Counted from the first letter of the stretch, positions 1-8,904 are shown. The stretch is DNA of 64,000 nt from Duganella sp. BJB476 (GCF_003416895.1 NZ_QVIO01000010.1:124001-188000); one strand, 5' to 3'. Numbers and translations: made by a program. The notes: generated by a model from the letters alone, not told the origin.

Positions 1-201
1 CACCAGTTGCAGCAGGTCGAGGCCGGAGTCGCCCGGCATGCGGATGTCGGACACCAGCACCTGCGGCGTCTCGAACTCCAGCGCGGCGATGGCGTCGCGC
101 GCGTTGGCAAAACTCTTGGTGGCCAGGTTTTCCCGGGCCAATGCTTTTTCCAGTACCCAGCGGATCGATTCGTCGTCGTCTACTATCCAGATTGGCTTCA
201 T
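1..201 (-). CDS. ntrC: Nitrogen regulation response regulator NtrC, N-terminal fragment
   Basis: These are the first 67 residues of a response regulator whose remainder lies beyond the left edge. The acidic pocket (residues 8-10, DDD) and the phospho-acceptor Asp52 in VSDIRMPG are visible. The start MKPIWIVDDDES is typical of NtrC/GlnG, the sigma-54-dependent activator of nitrogen genes. It lies 69 bp downstream of ntrB on the same strand, which supports the assignment over other response regulators. The ATPase and DNA-binding domains cannot be seen here, so the call rests on the receiver domain and context. Confidence 0.9.
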   Translation of the reverse strand, partial: MKPIWIVDDDESIRWVLEKALARENLATKSFANARDAIAALEFETPQVLVSDIRMPGDSGLDLLQLV

Positions 202-270
202 GTGTTGTGTGTATCCCGCAATATGGATCGTCAATCAAGGGACTCGGCGCCCGCCCCTGCCTGCCTGGGC

Positions 271-1368
271 TTATGGCAGCGGCAGCAGGATGCGGAAATC
301 CGTATATCCAGGCCGGCTCTCGCACTCGATCACACCCATGTGCTGCTGCACAAAGGTTTGCGCTAGGGTCAGCCCCAAGCCGCTGCCGCCTTCCCTGCCC
401 GACACCAGCGGGTAGAAAATCCGGTCGCGGATCTGGGGTGCGATGCCCGGTCCATTGTCAATGATATGCAAGTCTAATGCCAGCCCGTAACGGACCTTGG
501 CCAAGGTAACCTGGCGCGCCACGCGCGTCTTGAAAACGATCTCCGCGTCGCCGTTGTCGATGCGGCTGGCCAGCGCCTGGGCGGCGTTGTGCGCGATGTT
601 GAGCACGGTCTGGATCAGTTGCTCCTTGTCGCCGCGGAACTCGGGGATGGAGGCGTCGTAGTCGCGCAAGATCGTCAGGCCGGACGGGAACTCGGCCAGC
701 ATCAGGCTGCGCACGCGCTCCAGCACTTCGTGGATGTTGACGTCGCCGACGATGTGCGGCCGGCGGTGCGGCGCCAGCAGGCGGTCGACCAGCGTTTGCA
801 GCCGGTCCGCTTCCTTGATGATGACCTGGGTGTACTCGCGCAGCTGGCCGGCGTGCAGCGCCGGCAGCTCCATCTCCAGCAACTGCGCGGCGCCGCGGAT
901 GCCGCCCAGCGGGTTCTTGATCTCGTGCGCCAGGTTGCGGATCAGCTCCTTGTTGACCTGGCTCTGGTCGAGGATGCGCTCCTCGCGGTCCAGCTTGAGG
1001 TGCTGCAGGTGCTCGCGCAGCTCGATCAGGATGTGGCCGGCGGGCTCGTCCAGCGCCGAGACGATGCTGTGCACATGCAGCGGATCGCGCCCGGCCCGCT
1101 CCAGCGTCAGGTCCTGGCGCAGGTCGGAGAACTTGTGTTCGCGCGCCTGGGTGCAGATGTTGTCGAGCTCGCCGGGGTTGAGAAACTGCGCGCTCAGCGT
1201 CTGGCGCGACAGCGCCTTGAGCGAGCTCTCCAGCAGATTCTCGGCGGCCGCGTTGGCGTAGACGAACTGGCCCTCGGCGTCCAGCAGCACCACGGCCGAA
1301 GCCAGCAGCTCCAGGCCCGCCAGCGCGGGCGGGCGGTGCTTGCCGGCGTTAAGACTAGTAAGGCTCAT
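271..1368 (-). CDS. ntrB: Nitrogen regulation sensor histidine kinase NtrB
   Basis: A soluble two-component kinase/phosphatase of 365 residues that controls NtrC according to nitrogen status, normally through PII. A PAS-like region fills about residues 15-110. The H-box NLAHEIKNPLGG carries the phospho-acceptor His148. The ATP-binding domain follows, with an N-box (NIAHNAAQAL), a G1 box (DNGPGIA) and a G2 box (GSGLGLTLA). No membrane segment is present, as expected for NtrB. The ATG at 1368 is chosen because the longer frame to 1401 would overlap the upstream gene. Its stop is 69 bp before ntrC. Operon order DUF4124-ntrB-ntrC behind glnA matches the classical arrangement. Confidence 0.93.
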   Translation of the reverse strand: MSLTSLNAGKHRPPALAGLELLASAVVLLDAEGQFVYANAAAENLLESSLKALSRQTLSAQFLNPGELDNICTQAREHKFSDLRQDLTLERAGRDPLHVHSIVSALDEPAGHILIELREHLQHLKLDREERILDQSQVNKELIRNLAHEIKNPLGGIRGAAQLLEMELPALHAGQLREYTQVIIKEADRLQTLVDRLLAPHRRPHIVGDVNIHEVLERVRSLMLAEFPSGLTILRDYDASIPEFRGDKEQLIQTVLNIAHNAAQALASRIDNGDAEIVFKTRVARQVTLAKVRYGLALDLHIIDNGPGIAPQIRDRIFYPLVSGREGGSGLGLTLAQTFVQQHMGVIECESRPGYTDFRILLPLP

Positions 1369-1378
1369 AGTAAACTCG

Positions 1379-1870
1379 TCATCGGATATTCGCGATCTCA
1401 CGTTTCAAGGCTTCGATATTCTTTTCCGAGCGGCCGATGTTGTCGCGCATGGCGGCCACCCGCTCCTGGTACTTGGCGTAGTTGCGCTCGTCGCCGCGCC
1501 GTTCCGGCTCGCCGTTGTTGAACTCCTTGCGCAGCTCCGCCAGTCTTTGCGTCTCGTTTTTCAGCTCTTCTTCCAGGATGCCGCGGCGGTCGGCGTCGCG
1601 GGAGCGCTGTTCGGCGCTGTCGACGCGCGGAAAGTCGCCCGGCGTGCTGACCGGCGCCGGCACGTTGCCGCTGCGCGCAGGCGTACCCTGGCGGCGCGGC
1701 GGCGCCGGAATCACGGTGCCCGGCAAGTCCATGGACTTGCAATAGCTGCCGCGGTTGATGTCGGTGTACTCGATGCTGCCGTTGGGCGTGACGCACTTGT
1801 AGATCTGCGCCTGGGCGGCACCACAGCCCAGCAGCGCCAGCAACACACATCGTTTAAAGCTAGTTGTCAT
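1379..1870 (-). CDS. DUF4124 domain periplasmic protein
   Basis: A 163-residue secreted protein of unknown function. A signal peptide (about residues 1-21, ending AAQA) is followed at once by a DUF4124 motif, IYKCVTPNGSIEYTD. A Pro/Arg-rich stretch comes next, then a charged helical C-terminal half (about residues 90-160) likely to form a coiled coil. It lies 10 bp upstream of ntrB and 125 bp downstream of glnA, so it is probably co-transcribed with ntrBC. A role in nitrogen control is not indicated by the sequence. DUF4124 proteins are common in beta- and gammaproteobacteria and the domain has no assigned activity that I know. Confidence 0.8.
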   Translation of the reverse strand: MTTSFKRCVLLALLGCGAAQAQIYKCVTPNGSIEYTDINRGSYCKSMDLPGTVIPAPPRRQGTPARSGNVPAPVSTPGDFPRVDSAEQRSRDADRRGILEEELKNETQRLAELRKEFNNGEPERRGDERNYAKYQERVAAMRDNIGRSEKNIEALKREIANIR

Positions 1871-1920
1871 TCGAAATCCGTGGGTGAAACTATCCATCCC
1901 GAATATACAACATCCAAAGA

Positions 1921-1957
1921 AAAACGCGGGGAAAGCTCTGCTCGCCCCGCGTTTTTT
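1921..1957 (-). terminator. Rho-independent terminator behind glnA
   Basis: An 11-bp perfect inverted repeat (AAAACGCGGGG / CCCCGCGTTTT) with a 13-nt loop. It is T-rich on both sides, so it could act in both directions. It sits between the glnA stop and the DUF4124 start and would partly uncouple ntrBC from glnA transcription. Confidence 0.8.
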
Positions 1958-1995
1958 GCCTCACTACAAGCATCGGCGCTGCCGATGCGTTGCAA

Positions 1996-3411
1996 TTACA
2001 GCGAGTAGTACATGTCGAACTCGGCAGGGTGAGTCGTCATGCGCATGCGCTGGACGTCCTGCATTTTCAGTTCGATGTAAGCGTCGATCATGGAATCGCT
2101 GAACACGCCGCCACGGGTCAGGAACTCGCGGTCTTTGTTCAGGTTGTCCAGGGCTTCTTCCAGCGAAGCGCACACGGTTGGGATCAGTGCGTCTTCTTCC
2201 GGCGGCAGGTGGTACAGATCTTTCGATGCTGCTTCGCCTGGGTGGATCTTGTTGGCGATACCGTCCAGACCAGCCATCAGCAGCGCTGCGAAGCACAGGT
2301 AGACGTTAGCCAGTGGATCCGGGAAGCGGGTTTCGATACGGCGGCCCTTAGGATTGGCCACGTGTGGAATACGGATCGAAGCCGAACGGTTCTTGGCCGA
2401 GTACGCCAGTTTCACTGGAGCTTCGTAGCCTGGAACCAGACGCTTGTACGAGTTGGTGCCTGGGTTGGTGATCGCGTTCAGTGCCTTGGCGTGCTTGATG
2501 ATGCCGCCGATGTAGTACAGCGCGGTGTCGGACAGGCCGGCATAGCCGTCGCCGGCGAACAGGTTGACGCCGTCTTTCCAGATCGACTGGTGCACGTGCA
2601 TGCCGGAACCGTTGTCGCCAACGATAGGCTTAGGCATGAAGGTGGCGGTCTTGCCATAGCTGTGGGCCACGTTCCAGACCACGTATTTCAGGTTCTGGGT
2701 CCAGTCGGCGCGCTCGACCAGGGTCGAGAATTTGGTGCCGATTTCGTTCTGGCCGGCGCCAGCCACTTCGTGGTGGTGCACTTCGACCGGGATGCCCAGC
2801 GATTCCAGGATCAGGCACATTTCCGAACGCATGTCCTGGAAGCTGTCCACTGGTGGCACTGGGAAGTAGCCGCCCTTGACGGTCGGACGGTGGCCGGTGT
2901 TGCCGCCTTCCAGCTTTTCGCCGGTGGTCCACGATGCTTCTTCGGAATCGATCTTGACGAAGCAGCCGGACATGTCGATCTTCCAGCGCACGCTGTCGAA
3001 GATGAAGAATTCTGGCTCTGGGCCGAAGTAGGCGGTGTCGCCCATGCCGGACGATTTCAGGTAGGCTTCAGCGCGCTTGGCGATGGAGCGTGGATCGCGG
3101 TCGTAACCCTTGCCGTCGGCAGGCTCGATGACGTCGCACTGCATGAACAGCGTGGTCTCTTCCATGAACGGGTCGATGTTCGCGGTGTTTGGATCTGGCA
3201 GCAGAATCATGTCCGAAGCTTCGATGCCTTTCCAGCCGGCGATCGAGGAACCGTCGAAGGCGTGGCCCGATTCGAACTTGTCGATGTCGAAGTGCGACAC
3301 AGGCACGGTGACGTGCTGTTCTTTACCACGGGTGTCGGCGAAACGGAAATCAACGAATTTGACTTCGTTTTCCTGGACCATTTTCAGAACTTCTGCGGCT
3401 GTCATTGCCAT
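1996..3411 (-). CDS. glnA: Glutamine synthetase type I
   Basis: ATP-dependent amidation of glutamate to glutamine, the central ammonium-assimilation step, by a cytoplasmic dodecamer. The 471-residue length is that of the proteobacterial GSI-beta class. The beta-grasp N-domain includes FVDFRFADTRGKEQH. The catalytic barrel has the Glu-rich metal site (FGPEPEFFIFD) and the ATP-binding stretch GSGMHVHQSIWKDG. The adenylylation site is present as LYHLPPEE near residue 400, which predicts control by GlnE. A Shine-Dalgarno AGGAG lies about 9 bp before the ATG. A sigma-54 promoter and NtrC-like sites lie upstream. Confidence 0.98.
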   Translation of the reverse strand: MAMTAAEVLKMVQENEVKFVDFRFADTRGKEQHVTVPVSHFDIDKFESGHAFDGSSIAGWKGIEASDMILLPDPNTANIDPFMEETTLFMQCDVIEPADGKGYDRDPRSIAKRAEAYLKSSGMGDTAYFGPEPEFFIFDSVRWKIDMSGCFVKIDSEEASWTTGEKLEGGNTGHRPTVKGGYFPVPPVDSFQDMRSEMCLILESLGIPVEVHHHEVAGAGQNEIGTKFSTLVERADWTQNLKYVVWNVAHSYGKTATFMPKPIVGDNGSGMHVHQSIWKDGVNLFAGDGYAGLSDTALYYIGGIIKHAKALNAITNPGTNSYKRLVPGYEAPVKLAYSAKNRSASIRIPHVANPKGRRIETRFPDPLANVYLCFAALLMAGLDGIANKIHPGEAASKDLYHLPPEEDALIPTVCASLEEALDNLNKDREFLTRGGVFSDSMIDAYIELKMQDVQRMRMTTHPAEFDMYYSL

Positions 3412-3454
3412 GCGTATCTCCTAAAGGAATGTGGGACTCGTGCGCTCTTGGTAA

Positions 3455-3469
3455 GCAGTATTCGTGCCA
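3455..3469 (-). promoter_or_regulatory. Sigma-54 (-24/-12) promoter of glnA
   Basis: The minus strand reads TGGCACGAATACTGC, followed by T. It matches the sigma-54 consensus TGGCACG-N4-TTGC[A/T] with one mismatch and the correct 10-bp GG-to-GC spacing. Transcription would start near 3443, giving a leader of about 32 nt that carries the glnA Shine-Dalgarno. Confidence 0.85.
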
Positions 3470-3576
3470 GCTTAAAACTCATCAGCTTATGTCGATAGCG
3501 TCTTTGAACTTGCTGGGAAAATGAATCTAAAATTCACGAGCAGGCCAAAGTGCCACTATTTGAGGCAACGCAACAC

Positions 3577-3661
3577 CGCACCAACTGAGTGCGTATTCGA
3601 GATATTGCACCTGTTTTGTGCATTTTTGGAAGATTCCTGAAAAATGCACGGCTTTGGTGCG
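3577..3661. promoter_or_regulatory. Array of three NtrC-like binding sites
   Basis: Three 17-bp dyads resemble TGCACC-N5-GGTGCA: 3606-3622 (TGCACCTGTTTTGTGCA, one mismatch), 3645-3661 (TGCACGGCTTTGGTGCG, two mismatches) and 3577-3593 (CGCACCAACTGAGTGCG, three mismatches). Centres lie about 142, 171 and 210 bp upstream of the predicted glnA start, a usual enhancer distance. The 312-bp gap between glnA and the rhodanese gene otherwise holds only promoter-like sequence, including TATAAT at 3690-3695 on the plus strand. Confidence 0.75.
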
Positions 3662-3723
3662 TCTGCGTGTGGTGCGGGCGCAGGAAGCCTATAATAAACT
3701 CAAACTTATTTCTGGAACATGAC

Positions 3724-4182
3724 ATGAGCAAAATAGACGATATTCTTGCGCTGGCCCGCAGCCGCAGCAAAGACTGGCCCTATGCCGGCGCCGTGACGCC
3801 GCAGGAAGCCTTTGAACTGATCAGCGCCGACAATGCGGTCAAGCTGGTCGATGTGCGCACCCATGCCGAGCGCGACTGGGTAGGCCGGGTGGCGATACCG
3901 GAAGCCCAACATGGTGCGGTGCAGTGGAATTTGTATCCGGGCGGGATCGCCAACCATGAGTTCATCGAACAGCTGAACTCGGTGGCGCGCAAGGACCAGG
4001 TGATTTTGTTCCTGTGCCGTTCCGGCGTGCGCTCGCGCAGCGCCGCCAAGCTGGCCACCGAACACGGCTACCAGCACTGCTACGACATCCTGGAAGGCTT
4101 CGAAGGCGACAAGGACGAGCACGGCCACCGCAAGAACGTCAGCGGCTGGTGCAAGGCCGAGCTGCCCTGGACCGGGGCTTAA
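3724..4182 (+). CDS. Rhodanese-like sulfurtransferase domain protein
   Basis: A single-domain cytoplasmic rhodanese of 152 residues. The active-site loop FLCRSGVRS places the persulfide-forming cysteine at Cys98. The conserved LVDVRTHAERDWVG stretch occurs near residue 41, and the C-terminal GWCKAELPW is typical of a betaproteobacterial single-domain group. Physiological donor and acceptor are unknown. The gene is divergent from glnA and shares its regulatory region; its stop overlaps the stop of the convergent TAXI gene by 3 bp. The ATG at 3724 was chosen because the domain begins shortly after it; the ribosome site is weak. Confidence 0.88.
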   Translation: MSKIDDILALARSRSKDWPYAGAVTPQEAFELISADNAVKLVDVRTHAERDWVGRVAIPEAQHGAVQWNLYPGGIANHEFIEQLNSVARKDQVILFLCRSGVRSRSAAKLATEHGYQHCYDILEGFEGDKDEHGHRKNVSGWCKAELPWTGA

Positions 4183-5564
4183 ACCGCCACCGCCTCATCC
4201 GAGGCGGGCGCCGATTCACCCATCAGGAACTGGATACGCTTGCGCACGAACTGGATGTGGCTGCGCAAGCCGTACAAGCCGTCCGCGAACGATAGCGGGA
4301 TCGACACCTGGTTAACCAGGTCCTCGATCTCGTTCAGGCGCACCAGCTGGCTCTCGTAGACCTGCATGCGGGTTTCCTCCGGCGCTTCCTCCACCGCCTG
4401 CTCCACCGCGCGCAGCTGGCCGTACCAGCGGTACACGCGCGAACGGATGCGCCACACGTACAGCGGCGGCACCACCTTGGACAGCGGCAGTATCAACGCG
4501 CCCAGCGCCACCACCACGACCCACATGCGGTCGAAGAAATTCGCCAGCCAGAACGTCATGTAGCGTTGCAGCAGCGGCGGGCCGCTCTTGTAGAACTTGG
4601 CCGCTTCGGCGTCCACCGGGATCTCGGTGTATTTGGCCGACGGGAACTGGCCCTGCTGCGAGAACCAGCCGGCGCCGCTGTGGATGCTGCTGGCCGCCTG
4701 CACGAACAGGTCGGTCAGCGCCGGATGCAGGTCGTCGCGCGCCACCAGCGTGGCGGTCGGGGCGATCAGGTTGTAGTCCTCGGCCGGGATGTTGCGGCCG
4801 AGGTCGACGATCCCCTGCGGCAGCACCACATGGCTCAAGAAGGGCAACTTGCGGGCGTAAGCTTCCGCCTGGTTGAAGTCGAACAGCTTGATGCCCGGCG
4901 TTTGCAGCAGCATCTGGATCAGCGGCGCTTCCGGGGCGGAGGTGAACACCAGGCCGTCGATGCGGCCTTCCAGCAATTCCACCGTGGCCGGCGTGTTGGC
5001 CAGCGAGAAACGCTCCACTTCGCCCTTCTCGATGCCGTTCAGCTCCAGCACCTGGCGGAACAGGCGCGGGGCGCCGGCGCCTTTGGGGCCGTAGTTGATC
5101 TTCAGGCCCTTCAGCTGGGTCAGCTGGGTGATGGGCGGCTTGCCCTTGGTCTCGCGCAGGAACAGCCACAGCGGCTCGACAAACAGGCTGCCCAGCGAGG
5201 TCAGGCCTTCGCGTTCGGCCGCTTCCTCGTTGGTGGAGCCGCTTTGGACGAAGGCGATATCGACTTCGCCGGCCTTCAGGCGCTTGAGGTTTTCGCCGGA
5301 GCCGGCGGACGGCACCAGCGTCACCTTGACGCCGTGCTTGGCCAGCGCGGCCGCGTATTTCTTACCGAATTCGGCGTAGGCGCTGTTTTCCTGGCCGGTG
5401 GCCAAGCGCACCGTGCGCGGCGGCGCCGGGTCCACCAGCCAGTAGGCCAGCAGGCAGACGCCGGCGATCAGGGCGATGGTGGGCGCGGCGGCGACAAACA
5501 AGTCCCGCATGGAGAACTGCGTGAACTTGAGGATTTTGGACATGTGGTGGCGTATCGGTTTCAT
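4179..5564 (-). CDS. TAXI-family TRAP transporter solute receptor, membrane-anchored
   Basis: An extracytoplasmic solute receptor of the TAXI/NMT1-like type. An N-terminal membrane helix (VAAAPTIALIAGVCLLAYWLV) is followed by the binding domain, with RLATGQENSAYAEFGKKYA and VEVTLVPSAGSGEN-like motifs near its start (seen here as VKVTLVPSAGSGEN). A second helix (WVVVVALGALILPLSKVVP) and a cytoplasmic coiled tail end the protein. No TRAP permease genes lie nearby, so transport partners and ligand are unknown. Several in-frame starts exist (5543, 5564, 5575) and none has a good ribosome site; 5564 is a compromise. Confidence 0.8.
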   Translation of the reverse strand: MKPIRHHMSKILKFTQFSMRDLFVAAAPTIALIAGVCLLAYWLVDPAPPRTVRLATGQENSAYAEFGKKYAAALAKHGVKVTLVPSAGSGENLKRLKAGEVDIAFVQSGSTNEEAAEREGLTSLGSLFVEPLWLFLRETKGKPPITQLTQLKGLKINYGPKGAGAPRLFRQVLELNGIEKGEVERFSLANTPATVELLEGRIDGLVFTSAPEAPLIQMLLQTPGIKLFDFNQAEAYARKLPFLSHVVLPQGIVDLGRNIPAEDYNLIAPTATLVARDDLHPALTDLFVQAASSIHSGAGWFSQQGQFPSAKYTEIPVDAEAAKFYKSGPPLLQRYMTFWLANFFDRMWVVVVALGALILPLSKVVPPLYVWRIRSRVYRWYGQLRAVEQAVEEAPEETRMQVYESQLVRLNEIEDLVNQVSIPLSFADGLYGLRSHIQFVRKRIQFLMGESAPASDEAVAV

Positions 5565-5622
5565 GGGCTGATACATTGCCAACAAATGAGCAACTATGCA
5601 AGGGAAACACGCCCGATACCGA

Positions 5623-8600
5623 TCAACCTCCGCAAGCCTGCAGCGGCGGCGTCACCGCCGCCGTGGCGTTGCCGCCGGTCTTGACGATCACCGGTGGCGT
5701 CGGCCCCGGCTTGGCGATCGGATGCGGCTCGATCAGCGGCATCAGGTTGGGCGCCAGCACCACCAGCAGCTGCACCGGCAATGCGCTGGTGAAGTCGTAG
5801 TGCTTCGAATCCGGCCCGTGCACGTAGGCCGTCATCGAACCGAAGAAGCGTTCGCCGATATTGAACACAAACGTCGCCGACCGGTTCACATAGCGCGACT
5901 CGATCAGGCGTCCGCCACCGCCATACACGTCGAAGCGCTGGTCGCCGGTGCCGGTCTTGCCGCCGACCGGGATCACCTTGCCGTCCGAACCGACGAAAGC
6001 CATGCGCGCCCGCTTGGCGGTGCCATCCGACACCACGCCGCGTATCGCATCGGCCACCACGCGCGCCACCTCCGGCGACAGCACCTGCTCGTTGGCGGTC
6101 GGCTTGCCCTTGGTGACCACCGTCTCATACGGCGTGCCCTCGGCGAAGTGCAACGAGCTGATGCGCTGGCTGCTCTTGCGCACGCCGCCGTTGACGATAA
6201 TCCCCATCATCTCGGCCAGCGCCGCCGGACGGTCGGCCGACGCGCCCAGGGTGGTCGCATACGACGGCACCAGCGATTCGAACGGATAGCCCATCTTCTT
6301 CCACTGCTTGTGGATTTCCATGAAGCCTTCCACCTCGATCAGGCCGACGATGCGCTTGTCCTGCGCATGCTTGTGGTGGGTCTTGAACAGCCACTGGTAG
6401 ACCTCCTGCCGCTCCTGCTCGCTGGCCGCCGTCATCTGCGACAGCGTGGCGCCGTTGTGCAGGCGCATGTAAGCAGCCATCCACAGCTCCAGCGGATGTA
6501 CGCTGGCCAGGTAGCCGCGATCGGCCAGCGACCACTTGTCGATCGCATACTGGTCGTACAGCTTGGCCACGCGATCTTCCGGCACCTCGTTCTGCGACGG
6601 CAGGTTGTCCTTCAGGAAGGCGGCAAACTGCTGCAGGCTGGCCGTCGGATAGACGGTGCGATGAATCACCGCCAACCGCACCGGCGTGCTGCGGATATTC
6701 GCCAGCAGGATCTTGTCCAGCTCGGACTCAGGCTTGCCCTTGTACTTCAGGTAGAAGCGCGCCAGGAACTCCTTGCCTTCCTTGTCGGCGAAGCGCGCCA
6801 GGTATTGCGCGCGGCGCGGATCGTCCGAATCGGCCAGCAGCGATGCCGACGAACCCGGCGTCTGGAACATGTAGTACTTGGCGACGTCGCGCATCAGGCG
6901 CACGAACACCAGGTTGGTCGAATGGCGCAGCGCCTCGGTCACGGTCAGGATCTTGCCGTTGTCTTCCTTCGAGAAGTTGCCGAAGTGGTGCAGGCCGCCG
7001 CCGGTGAAGAAGCCCTCGCCCGGATTGCCGGAATACTTGCGCTCCATGGCCGCGTTCAGCATCGGCGTCAGTTCGCGTCCGCCCTTCTCCAATGGCAGCG
7101 CCTTGAAGTAGTCCAGCGCCCATTGCGACAGCTTGTCCTGCGGATCGACCCGGACGTTGCCGAGCGCCGCAGCATCCATGCCGCCGTACTTCTTGTGCAG
7201 CATGTCGACGATGTCGAGGTAGGTCACCAACGTGCGCAGCTTGGCGGTCGAGCCCAGGTCCAGCTTGGCGCCTTCGTTGATGTCCAGCGGCTGGTCGAAG
7301 TTATCCGTTTGCAGGCGCAGCAGATTGTTCTGCTCGCCCTTCTCCAGCAAGGTGAAGCTGTACACCACGTTGGCAGGATCGCCGTTGCCCAGCATGCCCT
7401 TGCCGGTCAGGCCGGCGGCCTTGGCCTTCTCCGGATCGCGCAGGTCGCGCAGCACTTGGGTGACGGCGGTCTGCGCCTGCGCGTCCAGCGTGCTGACCAC
7501 GCTCAGGTCCAGTCGGTCCAGGTTGTACATGCGGTTGTCGCCCAGCAAGTTGGCCAGGTGGTTGCGGATCGCGTTGGAGGCCTTGCGCGACACAAACGTC
7601 ATCGCCGGCGCCGACTCCAGGCCGTTGCCGGTGGCCGGATGCAATTTCTGCTGCAAGGCCACGTCGCGCATGGCCGGCGTGATCACACCGTCCTGGGCCA
7701 GGATGCGCAGGTGGCTGTTGGCCAGCACTTCCAGGTCGGCCGCGCCGGCGCCCAGGTAATAGCTCGGACGGCGTTGCGCGATCATCAGGCTCAGCGCTTC
7801 CTTGAAAGTCAGCGCGGTTTCCGCATCCGGGTTGTCGAGATTGCCGCCCAGCAGACGGTTGAAGTCCGGGAAGCTGCGGCCGTACCACACCCACATGCCG
7901 TCGCCGATGCCGTTCACTTCGCCGTAGCCGGGCTTGGCCGACAGCGGCACCGTGTTCAGGTAATCGATAACGATGCGGCGGCGCGCCTTGGTGGTGTCGG
8001 GCCCGTCCTGGTAAGAGCGCAGGCTGGCCGAGACCATCTGCTGCAGCTTGTCCTTCATGGAACCGGTGCGGCCTTCCGGCGAGTGGCGGTATTTTTCGAT
8101 CTGCGTGGCCAGCGTGCTGCCGCCCGCCGCGCGGTGGCCGCCGGCGACCGAGGTCACGCTTTTTTCTATCACCGCCTTGCCCAGCCGGTCCCACTCGACG
8201 GCGGGATTGCGGGTCGGGTACTTGGTGTCGAGCAGCTCGCGGTTTTCGATGAACAGCAGGCTGTTAATCAAGGCCATCGGCGCCTGTTCGAACTTGTTGT
8301 AGATGCGCTCCGGATAGCTGGCGGCAAACAGCTGCTGCGCGCGGCAATCGTAGATCGTCAGGCCGGTCTTGGTCTTTTCGCGATAGGTGGCGAACACGCC
8401 CATGTCAGCCAGCTCGGCCATCTTGGGCGAGATGCGCACCTGCGCGCTGACCTGATAGTCGCGCGCGCTCAGCTTGCCCAGGTAGTCCGGCAGGCCGGCG
8501 TAGCCGAGCCGCTCGTCATACGGGCTGTCTTTCGGGAAGCGGATCGCCTTGCTGGCGCCCGGCTCCATCTTGTAGGTCATCTTGCCGACCAGGTCGGTGA

Positions 8601-8904
8601 AGATGCGCGCCTGCATGCTGGAGGTGCGGGTTTCCTGTATGCCCCAGTAGACCGCGAACGACAGGCCGACCAGCAGCACCAGCAGGAAAGCGTTGCGCGA
8701 GCGTTTGCTTTTCGGCGGTGTGGTGGGCGGCGGCGCGTCCATCTGGGCCTGGGCCAGATGCGCTTCGGTTTGCTCGGGAGTGGGCGGCGGCACGACACGC
8801 AGGTGCCGGGTACGGCGATAGCCTAATGCTGCTGCGCCTGCGCGCAATTTGCGCACTGCGCGAACAACAAGACGGGGCCGGCGGAAACGACGATTGCTTA
8901 ACAT
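5623..8904 (-). CDS. Bifunctional class A-like penicillin-binding protein with divergent glycosyltransferase domain
   Basis: A 1093-residue inner-membrane peptidoglycan synthase. A basic cytoplasmic tail precedes one helix (about 71-90). A GT51-like domain (about 205-345) contains GGSTLATQ at 261-268 but has FIENRE near 219 where family 51 enzymes usually show an EDxxF motif. The transpeptidase domain is complete: SxxK at Ser552-Lys555, SxN at Ser662-Asn664 and KTGT at 983-986. It is longer than E. coli PBP1a/1b (roughly 850 residues), with extra sequence between SxN and KTG. The ATG at 8904 is used; a TTG at 8913 is possible. It appears monocistronic. Confidence 0.85.
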   Translation of the reverse strand: MLSNRRFRRPRLVVRAVRKLRAGAAALGYRRTRHLRVVPPPTPEQTEAHLAQAQMDAPPPTTPPKSKRSRNAFLLVLLVGLSFAVYWGIQETRTSSMQARIFTDLVGKMTYKMEPGASKAIRFPKDSPYDERLGYAGLPDYLGKLSARDYQVSAQVRISPKMAELADMGVFATYREKTKTGLTIYDCRAQQLFAASYPERIYNKFEQAPMALINSLLFIENRELLDTKYPTRNPAVEWDRLGKAVIEKSVTSVAGGHRAAGGSTLATQIEKYRHSPEGRTGSMKDKLQQMVSASLRSYQDGPDTTKARRRIVIDYLNTVPLSAKPGYGEVNGIGDGMWVWYGRSFPDFNRLLGGNLDNPDAETALTFKEALSLMIAQRRPSYYLGAGAADLEVLANSHLRILAQDGVITPAMRDVALQQKLHPATGNGLESAPAMTFVSRKASNAIRNHLANLLGDNRMYNLDRLDLSVVSTLDAQAQTAVTQVLRDLRDPEKAKAAGLTGKGMLGNGDPANVVYSFTLLEKGEQNNLLRLQTDNFDQPLDINEGAKLDLGSTAKLRTLVTYLDIVDMLHKKYGGMDAAALGNVRVDPQDKLSQWALDYFKALPLEKGGRELTPMLNAAMERKYSGNPGEGFFTGGGLHHFGNFSKEDNGKILTVTEALRHSTNLVFVRLMRDVAKYYMFQTPGSSASLLADSDDPRRAQYLARFADKEGKEFLARFYLKYKGKPESELDKILLANIRSTPVRLAVIHRTVYPTASLQQFAAFLKDNLPSQNEVPEDRVAKLYDQYAIDKWSLADRGYLASVHPLELWMAAYMRLHNGATLSQMTAASEQERQEVYQWLFKTHHKHAQDKRIVGLIEVEGFMEIHKQWKKMGYPFESLVPSYATTLGASADRPAALAEMMGIIVNGGVRKSSQRISSLHFAEGTPYETVVTKGKPTANEQVLSPEVARVVADAIRGVVSDGTAKRARMAFVGSDGKVIPVGGKTGTGDQRFDVYGGGGRLIESRYVNRSATFVFNIGERFFGSMTAYVHGPDSKHYDFTSALPVQLLVVLAPNLMPLIEPHPIAKPGPTPPVIVKTGGNATAAVTPPLQACGG

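Noticed and set aside
3540..3555. A second possible sigma-54 promoter of glnA (TGGCAC ... CTGC on the minus strand)
   Set aside because: The GG-to-GC spacing is one base too long. The element at 3455-3469 has the correct spacing and better position.
5596..8826. A 1076-codon open frame on the plus strand opposite the penicillin-binding protein
   Set aside because: Its translation is Arg/His/Gln-rich low-complexity, typical of an antisense shadow in GC-rich DNA, and the opposite strand encodes clear PBP motifs.
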